From positions 44,222,663 through 44,286,662 of the forward strand of contig CM034239.1 of NCBI GenBank assembly GCA_019916065.1: a DNA stretch of 64,000 nt, in the 5' to 3' direction. Position 1 is the first letter of the stretch. The number at the start of each line of letters is the position of its first letter. Made by a program: the position numbers and the translations under genes. The stretch is from Vitellaria paradoxa. Taxonomy: Eukaryota; Streptophyta; Magnoliopsida; Ericales; Sapotaceae. Shown piece by piece: positions 45,056-55,978 of the stretch. The notes beneath the pieces were generated by a model that was not told the origin of the DNA, searched no databases, and worked only from the letters and a program-made list of their open reading frames with translations.

Positions 45056-47770
45056 ATAAATTTGGGGACCTTTACCTACTCCCACTATGGGGAGCTCTCG
45101 CTATTTTGTTATTTTTGTGGATGATTATACTCGTTATACTTGGTTGTATCTTTTAACTAAATGTTCTGAACTTAAACAAATATACTCTGATTTCTCAGCA
45201 ATGGTGAAAACTCAGTTTTCTCGTACAATTACAGTTTTTCGAACTGATAATGCTATGGAATATCTTGACTCTGAGATTCTATTCTTTCTACACTCTCAAG
45301 GGACACAGTCTCATCTGTCTTGTCTTGGTACATCTCAGCAGAATGGTTGAGCTGAACGCAAACATCGTCATCTTCTTGATACGATCCGTACTCTTCTTAT
45401 TTTATCCTCTTGTCCAAAAAAATTTTGGAGGGAAGCTGCTCTTACTGCTGCCTACACCATTAATCGTGTTCCCACTTCTGTCCTTGATAATTCTACCCCT
45501 TTTGAACACTTATATGGATACCCCCTGATTATTCTCATCTTAGAGTGTTTGGTTCTGCTTGCTTTATTCTCCTTCAACCCCATGAACGAACTAAACTTGA
45601 ACCATGCTTCCGTTTTTGTTGTTTCTTGGGTTATGGTATTGAACATAAGGGGTATCGTTGTTGGGATCCCATTTCTCGGTGTCTTTGTGTCTCTCGACAT
45701 GTTGTCTTTTGGGAACACAAAATGTTTTTTACTCTTTCTCCATTTCATTTTTCTCCCTCTTCCCATACTCCTCTCTTCACTGATATTTCCAAAGATTTAC
45801 CTTCTGACATATTTGATGCAGATAGTCCACAAGTCTCTCAGACACCACTGCTTACAATTCATCCAGAGACATCTGGGTCTTCTGCTGGACCTATGACCAC
45901 TCTTGATGAGTCTTCTTCTCCATCCCTCGTTGATGACTCTCCTCCTCCAGAACGTCCTAAACAGATAACACAACCTTCTATTCGTCTTCGTGATTATATT
46001 GTTGGTTCTGCTGCCTTTTCTACTCACGAACCTTCTTCTTATCGTGAGGCTTGTATTAACCCTTTATGGCAGCAAGCTATGGATGATGAGTTACAGGCTC
46101 TTGAGAAAACTCATACTTGGGATGTGGTCCCTCTCCCTCCTAGGAAGACTGCTATCAGTTGCAAATGAATTTACAAAATCAAAACTCGTTCAGATGGTTT
46201 CATTGAGCGACACAAAGCTTGTCTTATTGCTCGTGGTTTCACTTAGGAGTATGGCATTGATTATGAAAAAACTTTTGCTCCCGTTACTAGGCTTACATCC
46301 GTTCGCAGTTTACTTACTATTTCTGCTACTCGTAACTGGGATCTTTATCAAATGGATGTTAAAAATGCTTTCCTAAATGGTGATCTTACTGATGAAGTCT
46401 ATATGCAGCCTCCTCCAGACTCTTCTGTTCCATCTTCTCATGTTTGCAAGCTTCATCGAGCTCTATATGGACTGAAACAGGCTCCTCGTGCTTGGTTTGC
46501 AAAGTTTAGCTCTACTATTCGTGAGTTTGGATTTACTCCCAGTTCATATGACTCTACTATGTTTCTCCGCACCACTACAGCTGGTTCTGTTTTTTTTTTT
46601 TTTCTTTATGTGGACGATATGATTATTACTGGGGATAACAGTGCTGGCATTTCTTATCTCAAACAATTTCTTAGTCGCCAATTTGAGATAAAGGATTTGG
46701 GGTTTCTTAATTATTTCTTGGGTTTGGAGATCTCCCGTGATTCTTCTGGTTACTTTCTTTCTCAAGCTAAGTATACTTCTAATCTTTTGACACGGGCTGG
46801 TATTTCTAATTGCAAGACTGCTACTACTCCGATTGATCCATAGCTCCGTCTTACCCCTCTCGATGGTGCACCTTTATTTGATGCGACTCTATATCGTTAG
46901 CTTGTTGGTAGTCTTGTTTATCTTACTGTCACTCGCCCTGATATTGCTTATGCTGTTCACGTTGTTAGTCAATTCATGGCTGCTCCCCATTCCCCACATT
47001 TTGCTGCTTTGCTTCGTATTCTCCGATATGTCAAAGGCACAATGTTTCATGGTCTTTATTACTCAACTCATTCCTCACTTAAGTTACATGCCTTTTCTGA
47101 TGCTGATTGGGCTGGTGATCCTACTGATCGTCGTTTTACTATAGGAATCTGTTTCTTTCTGGGGACTTCTCTCATAACTTGGCGTAGCAAGAAACAAACC
47201 ATCACTGCCCGTTCTAGTACTGAAACTGAGTATCGTGCCCTCGCCGATACCACTCAAGAGTTCATTTGGCTTAAATGGCTTCTTACTGATATGGGTGTCA
47301 CTCATTCTGCATGCACTATATTATATTGTGACGATTAGAGTGCTATTCAGATTGCTCACAGTGATGTTTTTCATGATCGCACCAAACATATTGAAATAGA
47401 TTATCCTTTATTCGTCAGCATGTCAGAAGTGGCACTGTTCGTCTCATTTCTGTCTCCTCAACAAATCAAACTGCAGATCTTTTCACAAAGGCTCATCCTC
47501 CTGGTCGTTTTTCTGAGTTAATTTCCAAACTCAAGTTGATTCATGCGTTACCACCTTGAGTTTGAGGAGGGTGTTAGATTTAGTAATGTATATAATTAGT
47601 ATTCCTTAATTTATGTATTCCTTATTTTGTATATCCTATCATAATTAGGATTATTATCTCCTATCAGGATTAGGATTATTGTCCTCTTATATAAGGGATC
47701 TTGTAACCTTGTATTCTTACACACAATCAATATAGAAGATTATTCTTTTCTTAAAAAAAAAAAAAAAAAA
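45056..47770 (+). pseudogene. 5'-truncated, poly(A)-tailed Copia retrocopy (integrase, RT, RNase H, partial LTR)
   Basis: Homology starts abruptly inside integrase (IWGPLPTPTMGSSRYFVIFV). It runs through the rest of integrase (AERKHRHLLDTIRTLL), the linker, reverse transcriptase (QMDVKNAFLNGDL, YGLKQAPRAWF, LYVDDMIITG) and RNase H (DADWAGDPTDRR), to a polypurine tract (tttgaggagggtg) and an LTR beginning TGTTAGATTTAG at 47572. The LTR has TATATAA at 47688-47694 and ends at 47752 in an 18-A run, so the copy stops at a transcript poly(A) site instead of an LTR end. In-frame stops lie at 45348, 46166, 46243, 46843, 46893 region and 47336. Single-base frameshifts lie near 45525 and 47408. It is non-functional. 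Confidence 0.85.
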
Positions 47771-47920
47771 CTAGATATGGCATAAACAAAAGTAATATAA
47801 AATTGGATAGAGGAGCAACGGAGGCAGCGGCGACGCCAGGAAGGGCAATATTGGCAGCCAAAGATGTAGTTGTTGAATATCTAGTCTACCTAGGATCAAA
47901 AATCATGTGCTCTGATACCA

Positions 47921-48159
47921 TGTTAAGAAAATAAAAAGAAATAAAAGGAAACTGAAAAATTCTGTATATTAAATTGTATTAAACTGTATATTGAATACAA
48001 TAAAATAGCAATCTTATTTATAGAAGTGCCAAAGTAGAATTAGAATAAGAATAGGAAACTAAATTAAAATAAGAATAGGAAACAATAAGAAAACTTATAA
48101 TAAAAAGAAAAAGGATTTCTTAATTATAATTCTTAAATTTTTATATTTTATATATGTCA
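47921..48159 (-). repeat. 5' LTR of the non-autonomous element
   Basis: About 92 percent identical by eye to 44172-44409. Most differences are transitions. It is bordered by the primer-binding site on its inner side. Confidence 0.85.
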
Positions 48160-49027
48160 AAATAAACAAGTAACTTGCTTAAAAGTAACACAAAAGAAAA
48201 AAGAAAATAATGACACCAAAACATCAAAATAATTGGCATTCTAGCTAAGTTTTTCAAACCAGCATTATTTTGTTTCGAAAATTGAAGAAAACCCAATATG
48301 GATCAAGAAAAAATTAAAACAATATAATCAAAGTAAATTTTGATATATATACATATACATATATATATATATATATATATTTGTGCTGAAACGCTCCCAT
48401 GATACGATGAGAAAGCATTTGACTTATGCGGGGAAAAATAATTGAAATAGGGAAAACATCGATCCAAGGTGCTGTAGATGACGAAGAACAGCAACAACTC
48501 TCTAGATTAATTATTGCTTGGTGTCGTGTTGCTTAGTTGACCTCTCTTTCTAAATAAAATGTAATTAGTTTGATAACTGATGCTATTGTCATTGAAAAAA
48601 AAAAAAAAAAGATCAGTTCTTTCAATCGAATAAGGAGCTAATTGCTAGATCCTCAAATGTCGTCACACCCCTATGATCTGTCACTCTCTTCTTCAACTTC
48701 GATCTCGTTAGTGATTCTGCTGCTGGTGCATGCATATGCATGCATGCATGTATGCTTGTTTGCGCTGTAGCAACCCTTATTTTTATAAGCATGCTCCCTC
48801 GGATATCTTATCTTATATATAGATGGGATGTGCAAAATGCAAAATAAGGATTGAAGTTTGAATATTAACATCATGATTTGATCAAAATAAATATAATTAA
48901 ATTAATAAATATTATTTATTTAAATTAATAAATATTAATTAAATCACAACCATTCATATTTATACTTCAATCTTTACACCCTTATATAGCGAGGGAGGAG
49001 ATGTGATGCGGCACTTGTTATAATTTT

Positions 49028-49130
49028 TTCTATTAGTAATGCTGCACTTACACCCTTTTGTTTATATCCTTCTTATACTCCACGGGTCATGATTGTATTC
49101 AATTTAAAATAATTACAGCCGTTGGATGTC
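49028..49130. repeat. Fragment of the CTRCACTTACACCC MITE family
   Basis: tgctgcacttacaccctttt, tatccttcttata, ggtcatgatt and cagccgttggatgt parallel the left half of the complete copy at 58371-58578. No right end is present. Confidence 0.55.
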
Positions 49131-49786
49131 ATATTTTTTTATCCATACCCCTCTCTCTCCCTCTCTATATATATATATATTTTTTGATTTTCTTTTTTTT
49201 TTCCTTTTACTCTCTCTACCATGCCTTCCTCGTTTGCAGATGGTTATAGGAAATTAATAATCAAGTACAGATTGTTAAGCCATAGAAATTTCAATTATTA
49301 GAAAGTCAACTTCATTAAAATAATAATTGTCTTAAATTAAATTGGAGTTGCTCAAATGCATGCGACATATAATTGGTTATCGGGGTTGAGTTTAAACATT
49401 GACGTTCAAGCTAGGCTAATGACCAACGCAACCAACCCAATATATTTCGAAATTAGAGTCAACTTTCAAAGGTTTTAAGGGGACTACATTCAGCTTCTTC
49501 AAACCCACTCTAATTTATATAATAATGTATACATTTTTTTGGAATTATATGTTATGATATATTTACATGCATGCGTCAACTTCTCTCAGCATATTTTTTA
49601 AAAATATAATAAAAAGTAGAATTTTTTATTATTTATTTTCTCTATTCATTAATAATCCATAACAGATTTTCTAAATTGTTCTCGCGCAACATTTAAATAA
49701 TAATTTCTCATCAAATCTTTCTCTAAGTTTTAATTCACTGTACAATGACTGCCAATGAATATATTTTAAAATGGCTAATATATATT

Positions 49787-49954
49787 GGCTGTGTTTGGAG
49801 TTGTATAAAAATGTATAAAATAAAATAAAATTGTGAAAGTAAATGTCTCGTAATTAGTGCAGTGAGTGAAAATTTTAAATTTTGTTGTCTCGTAATTCAT
49901 ATTTGTAGAGATTTGTAGGATTTTATTTTATTTTGTAGGGCTCTAAACGGAGCC
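49787..49954. repeat. MITE of the 3-bp-TSD GTTTGG family, copy 5
   Basis: This 168-bp element has ends GGCTGTGTTTGGAGTT and, reverse-complemented, GGCTCCGTTTAGAGCC. ATT flanks both sides. Core tcgtaattagtgcagtgagt. Confidence 0.65.
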
Positions 49955-50608
49955 ATTATCAACTATCATAACTAGAATAATGATTATATTTTTAACGTTT
50001 ACTTTTTTAAATACTTTTATATTTGAAAAAATAATGGTCATATTATTTCACTGTAAGATATTACTTTTTGAAACTTATCATTTAAACATAAAATATCTAC
50101 TGAAATGGCTTTTAATGACAAAATAAAGAGCATTAACTTTTTTATTAAAAAAAAAGTTCCTCTGAAAATACTAGCATAATTTTCCATAAATAAAAAATTA
50201 TATATATTCACAAAAACATATGATCAATTACAACAATTATCTTAAAAAAAATCCATCAACATTAATTAATTAAATAGTCAATTAAATTTGTTGCCACATA
50301 TTAAAATGAATTTTTTTAAAGTTTTATATGATATTTTTATTAATTTATTGACTTCTTGTAAAAAAAGTAGAAGATATAAATTCTTTACAAAAACCAAAAA
50401 AAAAAAGAGGGTTAGTGTGGTGGATAGATGACAGAAAAAAAAAAAAAAAACATTTTTTTAATAAAAAAGTAGTTTGAACTTTGAAGTAAACAAAAAAAAA
50501 AAAAAAATAGTCACATTAGTGAGTTTGGATTGGAGGAAAAAAAAATGGGCGTGAAAGGTTGTAGAAGTAAATTTTACGCTAGTAACAGTTAAATGGGGAA
50601 TTCATTAT

Positions 50609-50976
50609 GCATGGTTTGGGAACTTAATTAGTAGCTAACTAAAAAAAAAAAAAACAAGTTATCTTTGTGTTTGGTAACTAGTTAAAAAAAAGCAAGCTAT
50701 TTTTACGTCTGAGAAGTCAAGCTAATTACAGCTAAATTTGTATATTGATATTTATACCCTTAATATTTCAACATATTTTCTAAAATTACTTTTAAATGCA
50801 CCAATGCCCCAACTCCTCAAAATTTGAAAGAATGGGTCGACCCATCAATTCAGAGGGGTCGACCATTTTCTGGAAGTTTGACTAAGGGTAATCTGGTAAT
50901 TTTAAACAGATGATGAAATAACTGTTACAGTGTTGCTACAAAATAGCCGGCTAGTAGCCGGGGTTCCCAAACGGCA
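50609..50976. repeat. Inverted-repeat element with GTTTGGGAAC ends
   Basis: The left end reads GCATGGTTTGGGAACTTAAT. The right end, reverse-complemented, reads GTGCCGTTTGGGAACCCCGG. Both are followed by a tagtagc-type word (tagtagctaac; ctactagccgg). A gtcgacc inverted pair lies inside near 50835-50865. No exact TSD was found. Confidence 0.5.
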
Positions 50977-51179
50977 CTTTAATTATGTTTGTATAAAAAA
51001 ATGTAACATTTAATCTGTAATTGTTATATTAAGTTTGGAATGATTGTACAATTTATTCATATAATTTAGTTTGGTTTAGTTTGGTTTGAAAGTAATAATT
51101 AATTTGTATAAACTATGCATCTATCAAAAATTTTTATTTACAAAAAAAATATTTATTTTTATATTAATAATAAATTAAT

Positions 51180-51920
51180 TTAAGTTTGAGTTGAAATTCT
51201 TAGGTTTGAACTTAAAACTATACGTGGCCGTAATGGGTACATTGGGACTCAAAATCCAATATTGTTTGCTCCTCCATGTTATTAGTGTTTAAGTGAAATT
51301 ACAAGTCAAGTTTGAGTGAATGCTCATTTTAACCGATTGATGCCAAATTTAAAATTACTAAAGTTAAATTTAAAATTATACATGGGTTAATGAGCACAGT
51401 AAAATTCAAAATTCCGGATTATTTATTCCAACAAAGGTCAATAATACTTATAGAAAATCCTGTGTTAAGTTTCATGGTTGAAATTGTATACTTAATTTGA
51501 GCAATTGACACTAACTGGAAATTTCAAGTTTGAATTTGAAACTTATAGCATGACATGGACTTAACTGTCACGTTAGCTATATGTTTGATTTGAACTATTG
51601 ATGCCAACTTTGAAATTCTTAAGTTTGAATTAAAATTAAACACAAACTTAATAGGTATCTCGAAATTTGAAACTCATACCGTTTATTTTTGCATGTCACT
51701 AGTATTTCAGCGATTCAGCGAAATTATGTGTCAAGTTTTGTGGTCACATGATACTATGTTTTTATTTTAATTAAGGGATTGATGCCAAATTTAAAAATTT
51801 TCTAGGTTTTAACCAAAAAAACTAAAACTAGACATTGAGTTAATGTGCACACTTGGACTCAATTCTTATTTCATTTACTTTTACACGTTACTAGCGTTGG
51901 TGAAATTACATGTGAAATTT
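51180..51920. repeat. Degenerate satellite-like tandem region
   Basis: Words gattgatgccaaatttaaa, aagtttgaattRaaa, aagtRaaattacRtRtcaag and actagtRtt recur in the same order about four times at irregular 90-180 bp spacing. Non-coding, strongly diverged. Confidence 0.5.
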
Positions 51921-52334
51921 CACGACCACCCGAGGCCCCATATGGAGTTCGGAAACGATCTGTTGTTGGAGGTTTCAGGAAAATACCCATAAGGTAACTG
52001 GTTACCAAATTAATGGTGGTCTCACATAACGTGCTTCCTACAAACCCTCTTTCGAGCTAGACTATTAGTAATAGGAAGGCTATAGCTCCAAAGCAGAAAA
52101 CCAAAATATCAATCTAAAAACCCAATTTGTTTACTGAAAGAAAATAAAATATATTTCTCATATATATATATATATATATATATATTAAGTGAAGATCAAA
52201 TGCATAGTGATATACAAGTTCTTGAGAAGCTAGATATATACTCGTAATGAAGCCAGTATGCCACAGTAACAAGTAATACATATTATTTTACATGGGCTAC
52301 ACTTCTTTTAATTAATATGTATTAATTTTCAAAT

Positions 52335-53462
52335 TTATGCAGTTGGATATGAGGCTTGCATTGCAATGCCGCAGAGCCCTTCCTTGGCATCAATGTCTCT
52401 TTGCATGCGAATGTAGCCTTGTTCGCCCCAACCAGTGCCCCACGAGTTCTTCACCAGCCAATACTTAGTGCCATCCTCACTCGTTCCATAACCAGCCGCA
52501 GTAACGCCGTGATCGAGCTGAGTCCCGCACTGTCCCGTAAAGACACCGCTGGAGTAGAATTGGAAGTCGGAACCTCCGGCATCAATGGCCACGGACACCG
52601 GTTGATTTGCAACGGCCTTTAGTAACGCACTCTCGCTGTTGGAAGGCACGTCTTCGTAGCCAGTGATCTTGGCTGCGTGGTTTGCTTCTTTGTTCTTGCT
52701 GCAAGTCCCATCAGTCGCCTGGTACGGATAGTTTGACTCGGTCGTAAGTCCTTTGTTTTGTATTATGAATTTGAATGCATCATCCATTAGACCACCTTCG
52801 CACCCTTGATCCTCCCCACTAGTATCACAGTCAACTAGTTCTTGCTCAGATAAAGAGATTAATTTACCAGATGTCAATTGGGTAATTCCTTCGGTGGCTG
52901 CCACAGCCGAAAAAGCCCAACAACATCCTGCATATAAATGTTACATAAAAATTAAGTATAATCGATCAATCAATAACTACTTATGGTAATTTTTTTATTT
53001 TTTTTGGAAGTTAGTTAGTTTGGACTCACCGCATTGGCCTTGGTCCTTGATAGGTGTTACGGCGCCTTTCTTCCTCCAGTCCATGGTAGATGGCACTGCA
53101 CTCACATTTTCATATCTAAAAGAAGAAGCTACTGGGGAGCATACATGGCTCTTGAACCTATTTCGCAATTTGAACTCCTCATTCGTGAGGTCTGCAAACT
53201 GATTGACCCCCAGCTTGTAAGGCTTGTTCGCGCCTTTGTTGGAAGATTCAATGTACTGGACGTTGTCCTTGAATATATTGAATCGTTTGGCCTCCTCCTT
53301 GGCGTCCTTGTACACGCGTCCGTAACGAGCCATCCATTGCTTGTGCTGGTCGTACATGGAGGATGCATCTTGGACAGAGCGAGACGTGGCATGCGAAACC
53401 AAAGCTCCCAAAATGCATAGCAAGCCTACGCACAGGAGACGGTACTGGTTTGAGGAGGCCAT
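52335..53462 (-). CDS. SAG39: SAG39-like papain-family cysteine protease, gene 1
   Basis: Two exons, 53030-53462 and 52335-52927, with a 102-bp GT-AG intron (donor G|gtgagt) inside the active-site loop, give 341 residues. A signal peptide of about 26 residues is followed by an I29 prodomain with an ERFNIN-type helix ([13 protein letters not shown]) and [11 protein letters not shown]. The mature C1A enzyme starts near [13 protein letters not shown]. Catalytic residues are all present: Gln141, Cys147 (GQCGCCWAF), His284 (LDHGV) and Asn305 ([11 protein letters not shown]). There is no C-terminal granulin domain or KDEL. SAG39-type enzymes are secretory/vacuolar and linked to senescence. The gene is divergent from gene 2, 2.5 kb away. 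Family-level identity is firm; the symbol is by resemblance. Confidence 0.93.
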
Positions 53463-53529
53463 ATTGGTAATATAGAATCAAAGAGTTAATTTGCTGGGTT
53501 GATGGATTCAAGTATTGTTCTTGATCAGC

Positions 53530-53537
53530 TTTATATA
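53530..53537 (-). promoter_or_regulatory. TATA box of protease gene 1
   Basis: TATATAAA (minus strand) in the context CTCTATATAAAGCTGATCAA lies about 70 bp upstream of the ATG. The same context occurs at gene 2. Confidence 0.75.
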
Positions 53538-55879
53538 GAGAGTAGCATTTTGTCCCATTGGTTGGGAAATAAATTGGTCTTTGCCTGCCCGATCAAATGG
53601 TCTGATTTGGACCTGTTCTATTCGCAAATTTTCCTGACCAATGCAGAATGCTCCTTTGTATTTTTCTCTCTCTTAGGATTGTTCTTTTGTTTTTCTTTTT
53701 CTCGCCACGGAATTTATTAAGACCTTTGCTTTGGGACTAAGCGCTTTCAACGTGCCGTTTAATTCATTATTTGTGAAGGTGGATTTTTTTCGTTCCCACT
53801 TTATTAGACAATAAACTTGATATTAAATTGAGGTCAGAAAACTACATTCACTGCCGAAGCCAGCATGTGAACGATTATTGTTCTAGAAAACGGTCGCTGT
53901 TTATATTAGAATCCGTCTAACGTTTGCTAACACAATGATTAATGATACTTAGAAATGATAAAAAATAATAAAATTTGATAAAAATTATAAGTTTGTAATT
54001 CGTTCTATACGATAAAAAGCGAATAACTTTTAACTAATAGTGTATTTTGACGTTCCAAATGGAACATAAATAAAAAATGAGAGACTGACATTATTTTTAA
54101 TGTAAATTTAGTACGTAACAATAAGATTAAAAAAATTAAATTAAAATCTAATAGTTCAAATATATTAATATTTTTTTAATTCTAAAATAACATGAATGTA
54201 TATGAACTATTGAATTTTAATTTAATGACTCTCGACTTTAATATTATCAAATTAACATTTGAAATTACGTGAAACCCTAAATCCGATTAAAATTGAGTTA
54301 CAAACTTTTTTTGTGTTTGCCACTAAGTATTAGCAATTGTCATCCGACTAATCGAATTAATTTGACTTATATCAATCACCAGAATACCTTTAGCAATCAC
54401 TTATGACAGATGTTAAAATCTTTTTTTTTAATTATTTTTTAGGGAACTTTTAGCCACCACCAAGAAGGCCTTTAGCGACTGCCAAGGTAGACACTAGTAC
54501 TTTATTTTCAATACTCTTACCTTTTTTTTTTTTAAATTCTACCCACAGAAATATATAAATATTTGTAACTTGCATAAATTTAATAGAAAATTTTTACGAA
54601 CCCCAAACTACAAAATCGAGAATTCAATAATAATTAGTATTATCAAAAAGTGTAATAAATTTAATTACAACTAAAATTATTAATTAAAATATAATTATTA
54701 CAATTAAAAAAAATTCAAGTTCAACAATCTATCAAAGAAATTAAATATAAATGAAATATAGATACTCCAACATTTGAGTCTTCAAAATCACCCGATCTTC
54801 ATCGATCAAACCCGAAAAATGAAATCAACATATATTAGTAGCAAATTAACAATTAAAAAAATGTAAACAGATAAACTAAAAGTTTGAAATTTTAATAAAG
54901 AACTAAAGTGCAAACGGCGGGCACACCTGCATCGGTTTTGGATAATTTATCGGACCAAAAATTTTATCTTATTGTTTTCCTAAGAGTTTTTCCATTATCA
55001 ACTTGGTTCTCTATTTCAATTAATTAATTGATTTGACTGCGTTGCTTAATCTGTTATCTCTAAATTAACAATTTGGGAACTTGAAGAACCAAAAACTAAT
55101 ACAGGTAAATAAAAAAAACCACAATGTGAACGAGAAAAAAAGATCCTAACTTTTGCAGGCAACTAAAATAAATTATCTCAAACGCCCCGAAGCAGGCAAT
55201 GAACTAGTGTTGATTTTACATAGAACGTGTTCAGACAAGGATTCCAACCGTTTATGGCCAAATAAAATTGGGCTTACAATTGTTTAATATTTATTCATCT
55301 AAAGTCATATTTGTTTTATAAGATTTGATAGAAGATTTATTGCATTTTTAGTTTTTATTCTACATTTAACAGCAATCTTTTTTTTTTCTCGAAATAATTT
55401 CTATCATAGGATATGTAATAACATTTTATGATAAATGTTATCCCATGAAAAACAAAATGTAATTAAATATAAAGGAGAAACTACATATAAGTTGATTATT
55501 ATCTCCTTCCCAACAAAATAAACACACGCTCAATATTTTGCTCATCAATTTCTCTGCACAATAAAGAACTGATATTTTCACATGCACCTCCCAGTTTTAG
55601 TTTTAGTGATTATTCAATGTCACCAAAGAGTTTATGGCGATGAATAAAACGGCACGGCGAAAGCATCTAGCATCAAAGGAAAGGTCTTATAATCCCGGAT
55701 TGAACGTGACAAAATTAAGCACTTCCCAAATTATCTAAAAACACGCTAACATATAAAAGAGAGAATACCAAGTATAGCCCAATCAAACAATTAAGTCTAA
55801 ATCAGAGCAATCTATCAGCCACGGGGAAAAGCAATGACTTCTGAACAAATTAGTATGATGCTCGACAATTTCTATACTC
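53538..55879. other. Bidirectional intergenic region between the two protease genes
   Basis: It is AT-rich with no gene. A decayed GTTTGG-family relic lies near 53917-54065 (core tgtaattcgttctatacg). Apart from the TATA-proximal 40 bp on each side, the two promoters do not look alike by eye. Confidence 0.5.
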
Positions 55880-55887
55880 TATATAAA
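55880..55887 (+). promoter_or_regulatory. TATA box of protease gene 2
   Basis: TATATAAA in the context CTCTATATAAAGGTGATCAA, about 90 bp upstream of the ATG, followed by a leader alignable with that of gene 1 (acttgaatccatc). Confidence 0.75.
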
Positions 55888-55978
55888 GGTGATCAAGAGC
55901 AACACTTGAATCCATCTCTTCCTACAAAACTCATTGAATACAATATTACAATACTTATCCTAGTTACAAAACCTAGTG

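Larger units (their letters stand above)
44172..48159 (-). mobile_element. Non-autonomous LTR retrotransposon (reverse orientation) with nested Copia copy
   Basis: Two direct LTRs of 238-239 bp (44172-44409 and 47921-48159) differ at about 20 sites. Orientation is minus: the primer-binding site TGGTATCAGAGC (initiator-Met tRNA type) directly follows the 5' LTR at 47920-47909, and a polypurine tract GAGGGAGGGTGT precedes the 3' LTR at about 44421-44410. The original internal region appears non-coding: an eight-unit 42-bp array at 44560-44930 and about 150 bp near the PBS. A Copia-derived retrocopy is inserted in the opposite orientation at about 45056-47770. AAATAAAC flanks both ends (44164-44171, 48160-48167), longer than the usual 5-bp LTR-element TSD. 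Confidence 0.85.
48168..52334. other. Gene-free repeat-rich region
   Basis: It contains (TA)n runs (about 48341-48380, 49165-49180, 52160-52185), a possible poly(A)-ended insert to 48611, MITE copies and a degenerate repeat (annotated separately), and AT-rich sequence. No gene was recognised. Confidence 0.5.

Noticed and set aside
55976..55978. GTG as an upstream start of protease gene 2
   Set aside because: Plant nuclear genes rarely start at GTG, and the next codon ATG aligns with the start of gene 1.
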